A stretch of DNA of 64,000 bases, taken from NCBI RefSeq assembly GCF_000336815.1, contig NZ_AOLG01000008.1:361237-425236 (forward strand), read 5' to 3'. The first letter of the stretch is position 1, and the number at the start of each line of letters is the position of its first letter. This DNA is from Haloferax prahovense DSM 18310. Its GTDB lineage: Archaea > Halobacteriota > Halobacteria > Halobacteriales > Haloferacaceae. Made by a program: the position numbers and the translations under genes. The notes under the pieces were generated by a model. The model made no database searches. It was not told the origin of the DNA and saw only the letters and a list, made by a program, of their open reading frames with translations. Positions 55,442 to 63,965 of this stretch are shown piece after piece.

Positions 55442-55812
55442 AGCTCGTCGGCGTCGCGGGCGAAGGTGACGCGAGCGTCGACCGTCGGGCCGAGCGTCAG
55501 TTCGATTTTCTCCTCGGTGAGCACGCGGCCGCCCTCGATGGGGACGCCCCACGAGTCGAACTTGAGGTAGCCGCGGAGGTCTGCACCGTGGGTGTAGAGG
55601 TCGACGTGGTCGACGGCGTGTTCCTGCACGTCACTCGCGCTGTGGGCCATCTCCATGTCCGAGTAGACCGTGCCGCCGTCGCCGAAGAACGCGGCGATGG
55701 CGTCTGCGTCCGATTCGACTGCGTCGCTCACGAGGTCCGACGCGGCCCGGAGATCGTCGGTGTCGAGGCCGACCTCGCGGAGCGCCGCCTGTTCGCGGGG
55801 GTCGAAGTGCAT
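55438..55812 (-). CDS. Small protein coupled to FAU-1, unknown function
   Basis: The 124-aa acidic protein starts MHFDPREQAALREVGLDTDDL and has a C-terminal beta part (RGYLKFDSWGVPIEGGRVLTEEKIELTL). No known fold is recognised. It precedes FAU-1 in one transcript and overlaps it by 4 nt, so it may act with it in RNA turnover (inference). ATG 55812 is favoured over an in-frame start 87 nt upstream with a basic, atypical extension. Confidence 0.65.
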   Translation of the reverse strand: MHFDPREQAALREVGLDTDDLRAASDLVSDAVESDADAIAAFFGDGGTVYSDMEMAHSASDVQEHAVDHVDLYTHGADLRGYLKFDSWGVPIEGGRVLTEEKIELTLGPTVDARVTFARDADEL

Positions 55813-56004
55813 ACCCGCCCTTCGGAGCGGAGGCATTAACGTCGTACGGTCGGCAGTCGGTCGCTGGGCCGGACGAACGGTCGTCGGCCAGTCGGTCATC
55901 GGTTACTCGGTCGCCGGTCACCCGACTATTGACCGTTCGGCCGGTCGGTCGCGGGATGCCGTGGCCGAAGCTATTACCAGATGCGATACCCTTTATCCCA
56001 CGTG

Positions 56005-57042
56005 ATGGACCAGCAGGACCCAGTCGAGCAGGCGTCCGACGGCTCGGACGACCTCTACGACATCGCCACGTGGGAGGAACGAACCTCGGTTGACGGGCTC
56101 GCGGTCGCGCTCTACCGGGTGCTGGTCGCGTCGACCCGCGCGGTGGTCGTCCTCGCCGCGCTGCTCATCCTCGTCGGTATCGGCGGTCTCTCGGCGCTCA
56201 CGGACCCGCAGGTCGGCGCGCTCACCCTGCTTTCGGCACTTCCGGCGCTCGCGCTCGCGGGCTACGTCTACTACTCCGACGTGACCCAAAACGAGCCGCT
56301 ATCGATGCTCGTGGTGACGTTCCTCCTCGGCGTCCTCACGGCCACGTTCGCCGCGATTCTCAACTCGCTTCTGAGCAACGTCGGTCAGACTATCGCGGCC
56401 GAGTTCCAGCTGTCTATCGGCTTCCTCGGCAGTATCGTGTTCTACTTCCTCGTGGTCGGTCCGGTCGAAGAGACCGTCAAGCTCCTCGCGGTCAGGTTGT
56501 ACGCCTACTCCCACGACAGTTTCAACGCCGTCATCGACGGCGCGGTCTACGGCGCGATGGCCGGTCTCGGCTTCGCAACCATCGAAAACGCCCTGTACAT
56601 CACTCGGAACCTCACCTCGTCGGGACTCGATGTCGGGTCCGGCGGCGTCGGTATCATCGCCGCCGGCGGGACGATTACCGCGGTCCGAGCGCTCGCCGGT
56701 CCGGGTCACGTCATCTACTCGGCCATCGCCGGCTACTACCTCGGTCTCGCCAAGTTCAACAAGGAACACGCCGGGCCCATCGTCATCAAGGGCCTCATCC
56801 TCGCGGCGCTCGTCCACGCGACGTACAACTCGACGGTCGGCCTCGGCTCGTCCGTCATCGCGGGGATAACCGGCATCGGCGGTCTCGCGGCCTTCCTCGT
56901 CTACGTCATCATCTACGACGGCATCTTCGGGCTCTACCTCATCGGGAAGCTCCGCAGCTACAGTCAGGCCTACCACAGCGCTCACGCGCCCGGGCCGAGC
57001 GCGGCGTCGTTCGCGTCGGAGCAGACCGAGTTCGAGGACTGA
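56005..57042 (+). CDS. PrsW-family glutamic-type intramembrane protease
   Basis: The 345-aa membrane protein has about eight helices. The PrsW motif is at GPVEETVKLLAVRL with E155 and E156 (nucleophile pair) and K159; FATIENALY, GPGHVIYSAIAGYYLG and HATYNSTVG provide the other conserved Glu and His. It belongs to the CPBP/PrsW class of Abi-type proteases. ATG 56005 is supported by CTATTACC about 27-31 nt upstream; the earlier ATG (55981) is not. Confidence 0.85.
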   Translation: MDQQDPVEQASDGSDDLYDIATWEERTSVDGLAVALYRVLVASTRAVVVLAALLILVGIGGLSALTDPQVGALTLLSALPALALAGYVYYSDVTQNEPLSMLVVTFLLGVLTATFAAILNSLLSNVGQTIAAEFQLSIGFLGSIVFYFLVVGPVEETVKLLAVRLYAYSHDSFNAVIDGAVYGAMAGLGFATIENALYITRNLTSSGLDVGSGGVGIIAAGGTITAVRALAGPGHVIYSAIAGYYLGLAKFNKEHAGPIVIKGLILAALVHATYNSTVGLGSSVIAGITGIGGLAAFLVYVIIYDGIFGLYLIGKLRSYSQAYHSAHAPGPSAASFASEQTEFED

Positions 57043-57087
57043 GTCGGCGACGGCGCGGGAACGTACGAAACGAAAGAACCGGCCGCC

Positions 57088-57699
57088 CTACTCGGCGACC
57101 AACCGCTCGGCGTAGCCGTCGAGCATCGACTCGACGTACTTCGCCACCACATCGACCTCGACGTGAATCGGGTCGCCGACCTCCTTTTCGGAGAGCGTCG
57201 TCAGGTCGTAGGTCGTCGGGATGATGGCCACGGCGAAGGAGTCCTCGCGGCGGTCGGCCACGGTGAGGCTGATGCCGTCGAGACACACCGAGCCCTTCTG
57301 GACGACGTAGCTTGCCAGCGGCTCTGGGAGGTCGAACTCGAAGAACCAGTCGTCGCCGACGCGCTCGACGTTCGTGACCGTCGTCGTGCCGTCGACGTGG
57401 CCCTGGACGATGTGGCCGTCGAAGCGGTCGTCGGCCGCGAGGGCGCGTTCGAGATTGACGCGGTCGCCCTCGCCCACGTCGCCGAGGTAGGTCTTCTCGA
57501 CGGTCTCCGCCGCGAGGAACACCTCGAACCAGTCGTCGCCGAACGCCTCGACGGTCAGACAGACGCCCGAGACCGCGATTGACTGGCCGTGGTGGAGGTC
57601 GTCGAACGCGAGATCGGTGCGGATGCGGAGGCGGCGACCGCCGTCGGTGTCGGCCACGTCGACGATTTCGCCCGGCCCCTCCACGATTCCCGTGAACAT
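57088..57699 (-). CDS. ribC: Riboflavin synthase, bacterial (alpha) type
   Basis: The 203-aa protein dismutates two 6,7-dimethyl-8-ribityllumazines to riboflavin. It shows two lumazine-binding barrels, starting MFTGIVEGPGEI, with SIAVSGVCLTVEAF and HIVQGHVDGTTTV in the first and second halves and KGSVCLDGISLTVA repeating the pattern. Most archaea use an unrelated RibC-type enzyme; this bacterial form suggests old transfer. Reverse-strand GCATTAAGTT is 26 nt before the ATG. Confidence 0.95.
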   Translation of the reverse strand: MFTGIVEGPGEIVDVADTDGGRRLRIRTDLAFDDLHHGQSIAVSGVCLTVEAFGDDWFEVFLAAETVEKTYLGDVGEGDRVNLERALAADDRFDGHIVQGHVDGTTTVTNVERVGDDWFFEFDLPEPLASYVVQKGSVCLDGISLTVADRREDSFAVAIIPTTYDLTTLSEKEVGDPIHVEVDVVAKYVESMLDGYAERLVAE

Positions 57700-57808
57700 A
57701 CCCGCGGCTTCGGACGGGTGAACTTAATGCCTATCGTTTCCGTTCTCTATCACGTTTCTGTGACACTCTCGCCCATACAATTTTACGCTCGTCGTCCGGA
57801 GAGTCGGT

Positions 57809-58558
57809 ATGGACGTTCTGGCCCGACTGCGGAGCAGTTTCGTCACCGGTCTCATTCTCGTCACCCCGCTGGCCGTGACCGTGTTCGTCCTCCAGTTCGC
57901 GTTCAATCGAATCACTGCCGCGCTCCGTCCGGTCGTCCGTCAGGTGTCGCCATTCCTCGCCGAGGCGCTCAACTACTCCGGCGACATCGTCTTCATCTCG
58001 CAGGTGCTGTCGGCGCTCATCATCGCGGTGGCCGTCTCACTTCTCGGCTACCTCGCGTCGATGAGTCTCGGACAGCGGCTCTTCGGGAGCTTCGAGCGCG
58101 GTGTTCGGCTCCTCCCGCTCGTCCGCACCATCTACTTCGGCGTCCGGCAGGTCTCCGAATCGCTCACGGAACCGACCGCCGGCTACGACCGCGTGGTGTT
58201 GGTCGAGTACCCGCGCGAGGGGCTGTTCTCCATCGGCTTCGTCACCAACGAGGCTCCCCCGTCGGTCTCGGCGGTGTCCGACGACGAACTCTTTACCGTG
58301 TTCGTCCCGCACAGCCCGAACCCGACCGCCGGGGCGCTCATCATGGTCTCGCCCGACGAGATTCGCGAACTCGACATGCCGGTCCGCCGGGGTCTCCGAC
58401 TGCTCGTCACCACGGGCCTGAGCGTCGACGACCCCGAGACGCTCCCGTCGGGTCCCGCGGGCTACGACCCGTCGAACGGTGACGGCGTCCGCGACGGCGT
58501 CCGGTCGGAGTCGGAGCAGCGACGGAACGCGGGCGAGACGCAAAAGCGAGCCGAGTGA
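57809..58558 (+). CDS. DUF502 family membrane protein, second copy
   Basis: The 249-aa protein has the DUF502 pattern: LRSSFVTGLILVTPLAVTVFVLQFAFNRI (first helix), a second helix at about 65-88, SFERGVRLLPLVRTIYFGVRQV and VLVEYPREGLFSIGFVTNEA. It ends with a long polar tail. A paralogue is at 57-701. A TATA-like ACAATTTTACGC is 28 nt before the ATG. Role unknown. Confidence 0.85.
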   Translation: MDVLARLRSSFVTGLILVTPLAVTVFVLQFAFNRITAALRPVVRQVSPFLAEALNYSGDIVFISQVLSALIIAVAVSLLGYLASMSLGQRLFGSFERGVRLLPLVRTIYFGVRQVSESLTEPTAGYDRVVLVEYPREGLFSIGFVTNEAPPSVSAVSDDELFTVFVPHSPNPTAGALIMVSPDEIRELDMPVRRGLRLLVTTGLSVDDPETLPSGPAGYDPSNGDGVRDGVRSESEQRRNAGETQKRAE

Positions 58559-58573
58559 GTCGCCGCGGCGGCC

Positions 58574-60400
58574 TCACAGTCCCCAGATGAGGACGATTCC
58601 GGCAGTCGTGACGACCGTGAGTAACAGTTGGAGCGGCGCGCCGACGCGGAGGTAGTCGGTAAAGCGGTAGCCGCCGGGGCCGTACACCATCAGGTTCGTC
58701 TGGTAGCCGATGGGCGTCATGAACGCCGTGCTTCCGCCGAAGGTGACCGCGATGGCGAAGCCGAAGGGGTCGGCGCCGAGGCCGAACGCGGTGTCGACGG
58801 CGACCGGCAACAGGAGGACGACGCTCGCGACCGGCGTGATGACGTTCGCCAACAGGCCCGTGAGCAGGTAGAACGCGGCGAGCACGACGATGACGGGGAG
58901 GTAGGTCGCCGCGACGCCAACGTACTCCGAGAGCAGCGTGACGCCGCCGGTCAGTTGGAGCGCCCGACCGAGCGGGATGACGCCCGCGAGCAGGAAGATG
59001 ACGTTCCAGCTCACCGCGTCGTAGGCGTCGCTCGCCGACAGACAGCCGAGCGAGACCATCGCGGCGACCCCGCCGAGCGCGGCGATGGCGATGGGGACGA
59101 CGCCGATCGCGGCCAGTCCGATGACCGCCGCGACGACGGCGAACGCGCGGAGCGCCGTGGGTGACGGTTCGCCGTTGTCCTCGATGAGTTCGTCGGCGAC
59201 CTCGCTCGTCACGACGAAGTCGCCGCTGTCCCGGAGGTACCGCGCCGTCTCGTTCGTCGTCTGGAGGAGCAGCGAGTCGCCGACCTGGAGGTCCACGTCT
59301 CGGAAGTGCTCGCGGATGAGGTCGCCGCCGCGCCGCCGGACCGCGAGCACGGCCGCGTCGTACCGCTCGCGGAGCTGCGCCCCGCCGATGGTCTCGCCGA
59401 CGAGTCCGGACTCGCGGGGGACGACGAGTTCGACGAGCGCCACGCGGTCGGGGCGGTCGAGTTCGGCGTCGGTGACCGACGCGCGCGGGAGGAACCGCAG
59501 GTCCGCGAGGTCGCAGAAGCGCCGAATCGTCGCCGGGTCGCCCCGGATGGTCAGGATGTCCCGCGACTCGACCTCGCGGTCGGAGTCGGCGGCGATGAAG
59601 TGCTCGCCGCCGCGGAGCACGTCGAGGATGTCGACGTTGAGGTCGCGGTAGGTGTCGTCGGAAACCTCGCCCGCCGGGATGCCGACGAGCGGCGACCGCG
59701 CGGGGACGAGCACGCGGGCGAGAAACGGCTCGACGCCGTAGTTGCCGGTTCGGTTCCCGGGCTCGATTCGCTCGGGCAGGAGCCGCGGCGCGACCGTCAG
59801 CAGGTAGCCCGCGCCGACGACGAACACCACCGCGCCGAGGGGGGTGAACGTGAACATCGAAAACGGCGGCAACCCGGTCGCCTCGGCGTAGGCCTCGCTG
59901 GCGACGAGGTTCGTCGCCGTCCCGACGAGCGTGAGCGTGCCGCCGAGCATCGAGGCGTAGGAAAGCGGGATGAGGAGCTTCGACGGCGAGATGTTCGCCT
60001 GGTCGGCGAGGTCCGAAACCATCGGGACGAACACGGCCACGACCGGCGTGTTGTTGACGACGCCCGCGATGGGACCCGTGAGCCCGACGACCGCGGCGAG
60101 CAGTCGGCCCTCGCTCCCGTTCGTAAAGGAGGCGACCGCGTCGCCGAGGACGCGAATCGCGCCGGTCTGTCGAATCCCCTCGCTGAGGGCGTACATCGAG
60201 AGGATGGTGATGGTCGCGGCGCTCGAAAACCCCGACAGCCCCGTCTGGAGGTCGACCCCGGTCCACGGTTCGAGCACGACGAGCGCGACGATGACGCCGA
60301 TTGCCGTCACGTCCGGCGGGGCCGCCTCCGTCACGAAAAGCGCCATCGTGACGACGACGAGACCGAAGACGACGAGCATCCCGGACGTGATGGCGACCAT
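58574..60400 (-). CDS. SLC13-family permease with two RCK_C domains
   Basis: The 608-aa protein has about 12 helices of the DASS/ArsB type (IAGVVNNTPVVAVFVP and GGTLTLVGTATNLVAS, the paired SNT-like motifs), interrupted by two TrkA-C (RCK_C) domains at about residues 215-300 and 305-395. This is the SLC13/CitT-TrkA layout of sodium-coupled anion (sulfate or dicarboxylate) transporters. GCATTAAGCC is 27 nt upstream on the reverse strand, giving a leaderless start. Substrate uncertain. Confidence 0.88.
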   Translation of the reverse strand: MVAITSGMLVVFGLVVVTMALFVTEAAPPDVTAIGVIVALVVLEPWTGVDLQTGLSGFSSAATITILSMYALSEGIRQTGAIRVLGDAVASFTNGSEGRLLAAVVGLTGPIAGVVNNTPVVAVFVPMVSDLADQANISPSKLLIPLSYASMLGGTLTLVGTATNLVASEAYAEATGLPPFSMFTFTPLGAVVFVVGAGYLLTVAPRLLPERIEPGNRTGNYGVEPFLARVLVPARSPLVGIPAGEVSDDTYRDLNVDILDVLRGGEHFIAADSDREVESRDILTIRGDPATIRRFCDLADLRFLPRASVTDAELDRPDRVALVELVVPRESGLVGETIGGAQLRERYDAAVLAVRRRGGDLIREHFRDVDLQVGDSLLLQTTNETARYLRDSGDFVVTSEVADELIEDNGEPSPTALRAFAVVAAVIGLAAIGVVPIAIAALGGVAAMVSLGCLSASDAYDAVSWNVIFLLAGVIPLGRALQLTGGVTLLSEYVGVAATYLPVIVVLAAFYLLTGLLANVITPVASVVLLLPVAVDTAFGLGADPFGFAIAVTFGGSTAFMTPIGYQTNLMVYGPGGYRFTDYLRVGAPLQLLLTVVTTAGIVLIWGL

Positions 60401-60546
60401 GCGGGCAGTCGATTCGGAGGCGGCTTAATGCTACCCCGCGAGAGTGTCGGCCGCAGCGACGGGTCGTTTGGCTCCGACCGTCGCCCGACGCCCCCGTTCG
60501 CTGCCGGTCGCGACGCTTTTAGTTGCCCGCGGAGTACCCTCGGGCG

Positions 60547-60789
60547 ATGCGACTCGGAATCTTGGAGATGGTCGGTCTCGCGGCGACCCTCATCTTCGCC
60601 ATCCCCGTCGGCGGCTTCGGACTCACGCTCCTCGCCGACGGCCAGACCGTCTTCGGCGGCGCGATGCTCCTTCTCGCGGTGCTGATGGTCGCGCTCCCGA
60701 AGTTCCTCACCATGCCGCAGGACATCCCCTCGCTCGCGGCCGAGAAAGTCATCGGCGGCGTGGCAAAAGACCCGGACGAAGAGGAGTAA
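60547..60789 (+). CDS. Small two-helix membrane protein, unknown function
   Basis: The 80-aa protein has two helices (about residues 6-26 and 35-55) and an acidic end (VAKDPDEEE). GCTTTTAGTTG is centred 28 nt before ATG 60547. Its stop meets the M24-like gene head-on: the two genes end on adjacent bases (60789/60790). No family assigned with confidence. Confidence 0.65.
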   Translation: MRLGILEMVGLAATLIFAIPVGGFGLTLLADGQTVFGGAMLLLAVLMVALPKFLTMPQDIPSLAAEKVIGGVAKDPDEEE

Positions 60790-61950
60790 CTACCAGCGAC
60801 TCGGGTCGAGACCGGTCGGCGCGTCGCCGAGCAGTCGCGGCCCGTCTTCGCCGACGACCAGCACGTCCGTCAGTTCGACTCGCCCGTGGTCCGGGTGCGT
60901 GACCGCGGACCGGACCCGCAGGACGTTGCCGGCGACGAGCTCTCTGTCGCCGTCGAGCGGCGGGTCCTCGCGGGCCGCGAGTCCGATGCCGCCGCCCACG
61001 TCTCTCGTCACCTCGTCGGCCATCGAGAAGCCGAACGCGGCGGTCTCCGCGCGGAGTTCGCTCCCGAGGAAGCCGGCGTCGTCGCCGGGGTCGGCCTCGA
61101 CCAGACTGACCTTTCTGGCGGCGTCGCAGGCGACGTGCGCCCGGCGCTCCCACCCGCCGTCGGGGTCGACGACGAACGTTCGGGCCAGCGCGCCGCGGTA
61201 GCCCGTCGGGCCGCGCGGGCCGACCGAGACGACTATCGGCTCGCCCGGTCGGAGTTCCACCGGTTCGTTCCCGCCGCCTCGGGTTCCCGCCCGGACCGTC
61301 GTCGCGCCCGTGTAATCGACGCCCTCGGCCGCGAGCGTCGCGTTCACCTGTCGGCGGAGTCGCTCGCTCGACAGCGGCGCATCGTCCCAAGAGAGGACGG
61401 CTTCGCCATCGTCGCCGCGGTCGTTGCCCACGGAGCCGCCGTCGCGGTCGTCGGCCGCTTCGACCGTCGCCGCCGACAGTATCGCGGCCGCGCGACCGAC
61501 GCCGCGGGTCGCCGCGCGCTGGGCGGCCTCGATGGCGTCGCGCTCGGCGTCGTCTTTCACCGCACGGGCGTCTTCGACCGCCGCGGTCGACGCGAGGTCG
61601 TAGCCCGCCGCTTCGAGGTGGAGCGCGGCGTCGTGCGGAATCGTCCGGGGTGCGAGGACGGTCCCTTCGGAAGCGGCGTGTTCCGCGAGGACGGCCGCGG
61701 CGGCCCTCCCTGGGAGCCTGTCGTCGACGCGGACCGAGGCGACCGGGAGCGACGGCGGTTCGACGGTCGAGGGGACTCGGAGATGCGTCTCGCCGTCGAC
61801 GCGGACGAACACGAGGTCGCAGTCGAAGGCCCGACCCGTGAGGTAGCGACTCGTCGGGTCGGGGGCGCGGCAGACGGCGACGAAGCCGACGGTGTCTCGC
61901 TCGTCGACGGCAGCGTCGATGGCGTCGCCGCCGCGAGGTCTCCCTCGCAC
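60790..61950 (-). CDS. M24-fold protein, probable inactive peptidase homologue
   Basis: The 386-aa protein has an N-terminal creatinase-like half and a C-terminal pita-bread half, but the M24 metal ligands are largely gone: the first Asp is S242, the second A254, the His is G320, the first Glu R347; only E359 remains, and the substrate His is R327. It therefore cannot bind the dinuclear metal centre as in Xaa-Pro peptidases. An acidic insert lies at about 165-190. The GTG start is 6 nt after the helicase stop, so they are coupled. Confidence 0.72.
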   Translation of the reverse strand: MRGRPRGGDAIDAAVDERDTVGFVAVCRAPDPTSRYLTGRAFDCDLVFVRVDGETHLRVPSTVEPPSLPVASVRVDDRLPGRAAAAVLAEHAASEGTVLAPRTIPHDAALHLEAAGYDLASTAAVEDARAVKDDAERDAIEAAQRAATRGVGRAAAILSAATVEAADDRDGGSVGNDRGDDGEAVLSWDDAPLSSERLRRQVNATLAAEGVDYTGATTVRAGTRGGGNEPVELRPGEPIVVSVGPRGPTGYRGALARTFVVDPDGGWERRAHVACDAARKVSLVEADPGDDAGFLGSELRAETAAFGFSMADEVTRDVGGGIGLAAREDPPLDGDRELVAGNVLRVRSAVTHPDHGRVELTDVLVVGEDGPRLLGDAPTGLDPSRW

Positions 61951-61956
61951 GGGACG

Positions 61957-63807
61957 TTACGCCTCGGGTTCGGGCGCGGGCGGTTCCTGCGCGTCGTCGA
62001 CGAGCTCCTGTGCGGGGTCCTCGCGAATCTCGTTGTGGAGGAGGACGCTGATGGGGAGCGTCGGCGCGCCGGTGACGAGGTTTTCGAGGACGATGAGGCG
62101 CTCTCGGGCGCGGGACATCCCGACGTAGAAGACGCGGCGCTCGTTGTCGGTGATGAGCGGGACGGGGCTCGTCGTCGCGGTGAACTCCTCGATACCGCGG
62201 GCTTCGAGCTCCTCGTCGGAGACGGAGGCGGCCATCTGCTCGACGACCTTCTCGGTCAGGTCGGTCGCCATGAACACGTGGTCGGCCTCGCGACCCTTCG
62301 CGGAGTGGATGGTGCCGACGCGGACGCGGCTGGGGTCCATCCCCTCGTAGTCGCCGCCGAAGTACGCGTTGACGGACTTGCGCTGGAAGCTCGTCACCTT
62401 GCGCACCATGTCGCTTGCGGACGCGCTGTCGGGGGCGAACGGCGCGAAGTTCTTGATCTCCTTCGGCGTGAACTCGATGTTCGTGATGTCGTCGACGCCG
62501 GCTTCCTCCTGTCTGTCGTCGATGGCGTCGAAGAGGTCGTCGCGGTCGTTGGTGCCGAACGCGGAGTCCTGAAGCATGTCGGCGAGCCGGCGGGCCTCCA
62601 GCCCGTCGACGGGCTCTTCGGCCTCCAGCGCCTCGACCGCGCGGACGTACTGCGTGAGCCGGTCGGTCCACATGCGCTGGTCGGTCAGCGTCGAGAAGGG
62701 GATGCCCGACGGTAGGAACTCGTCGATGAACTGGAACATCTGGTAGCGCGCGCGGAACAGCACCATCACGGTGCCCTCGTCTTTCTCGACGGTGTAGCGG
62801 ACGTTCCGGGCGAGTTCGAGCATCGACGGGCTCTCGACGGCCTCGACCGCGCCGCCTTCCTTGCGGGGCTTGAGGTCTTTTTCCTGTCGCTTGTCGATGT
62901 GGCGAATCTCCCGGTTGACGACGTTGAGGACGTTCGACGGGAGGCGGTAGGAGTTCGGGAGAATCTCGTCGTTGTCGCGTTCGGCGTCGAGAAGCAGGTT
63001 CGGGTCCGCACCCTGCCACGCGTAGACGACCTGGTCGTCGTCGCCGGCGATGAGGACGCCCCGCATGTGGGGCTTCCACTCCTCGTACACGTCGTACTGG
63101 AGGGTCGTGATGTCCTGGAACTCGTCGATGACGAGGTAGTCGACGTTGGGGACGAGCGCGCGCTGCTTGACGCGTTCGAGCATGTCAGCGAATCCGACCA
63201 GCCCGTTTTCGCCCTTGTAGGCGCGCCACGCGCGGATGGCCTCGGGGATGTCGATGCGGTCGTCGTCGGAGGGCCACGTCGGCGTGTACTTGTTTCCTTC
63301 CTGCGCGTTCGGGTCGACCTCAGGCGGGAGGCGGACCTCTTCGACGTTCCACTGGAACGGCACGTCGTACCAGTCGGAGACGTCGCGGCGGGTGCGCTGG
63401 AGCCACTGGCTCGTGGCGATGACCTTGTTCCCGATGGTGGTCGAGCGGGCGGTCCGACGGCCCGCGCCGCCGTACTCGTCTTCGAACTCGACGCCGTACT
63501 CCTCGCAGAACTCCTGTTTGTCGTTCTCGCCGACCACGTCGTTCCGCGAGAGGCTCAAGAGTTCGTACGCCTTCGCGTGCATCGTCGAGACGTTCCCCTT
63601 CAGCGACCGCGGGTTGATGTCGAGTCGCTCCGCGAGCCGGTCGCGGACCTCGGCCGCCGCGGCTCGGGTGTAAGAGACAACGAGAATGTCGCGGATGGTG
63701 ACGCCGTCTTGTTCGAGAATCTCCTCGACCTTGTCGAGCAAGGCCGTGGTCTTCCCGCTTCCCGGGCCGCCGAACAGCCGGGTGACGGTCACGTCGGATT
63801 CGCTCAT
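61957..63807 (-). CDS. UvrD/Rep-like superfamily 1A DNA helicase
   Basis: The 616-aa protein has helicase motifs in order: I GGPGSGKTTAL (13-23), Ia VSYTRAAAAEVRDRL, II VIDEFQD, III AGDDDQVVYAWQGAD, IV VLFRARYQ, V VGTIHSAKGREADHVFMA, VI YVGMSRARERLIV. It translocates 3'-5' on DNA, in repair or replication restart. It begins 27 nt from a TATA-like sequence overlapping an inverted repeat. It is followed in the same unit by the M24-like gene. Confidence 0.93.
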   Translation of the reverse strand: MSESDVTVTRLFGGPGSGKTTALLDKVEEILEQDGVTIRDILVVSYTRAAAAEVRDRLAERLDINPRSLKGNVSTMHAKAYELLSLSRNDVVGENDKQEFCEEYGVEFEDEYGGAGRRTARSTTIGNKVIATSQWLQRTRRDVSDWYDVPFQWNVEEVRLPPEVDPNAQEGNKYTPTWPSDDDRIDIPEAIRAWRAYKGENGLVGFADMLERVKQRALVPNVDYLVIDEFQDITTLQYDVYEEWKPHMRGVLIAGDDDQVVYAWQGADPNLLLDAERDNDEILPNSYRLPSNVLNVVNREIRHIDKRQEKDLKPRKEGGAVEAVESPSMLELARNVRYTVEKDEGTVMVLFRARYQMFQFIDEFLPSGIPFSTLTDQRMWTDRLTQYVRAVEALEAEEPVDGLEARRLADMLQDSAFGTNDRDDLFDAIDDRQEEAGVDDITNIEFTPKEIKNFAPFAPDSASASDMVRKVTSFQRKSVNAYFGGDYEGMDPSRVRVGTIHSAKGREADHVFMATDLTEKVVEQMAASVSDEELEARGIEEFTATTSPVPLITDNERRVFYVGMSRARERLIVLENLVTGAPTLPISVLLHNEIREDPAQELVDDAQEPPAPEPEA

Positions 63808-63823
63808 TGTGCACGTTCACGGC

Positions 63824-63838
63824 CTTATCGGTGATAAG
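63824..63838. promoter_or_regulatory. Inverted repeat at the helicase promoter
   Basis: CTTATC-GGT-GATAAG is a perfect 6-bp inverted repeat. Read on the reverse strand it includes the TATA-like element centred 27 nt before the helicase ATG, so a bound regulator would block TBP. Confidence 0.45.
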
Positions 63839-63965
63839 CGACGTGCTTCTGACGAGGGCGAACGCGCCCGGAGCAGTCGTACTCGCCGGGCGTTCGCGGA
63901 CGGCTCACCGAACGGGTGAGAAACCGTCGAGAACAGGTGCTTGTGGCTTGGTCAGTTCGGACGCG

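Noticed and set aside
57700-57808. FMN riboswitch before riboflavin synthase
   Set aside because: The gap of 109 nt is shared by two divergent leaderless promoters and has no RFN-element motifs.
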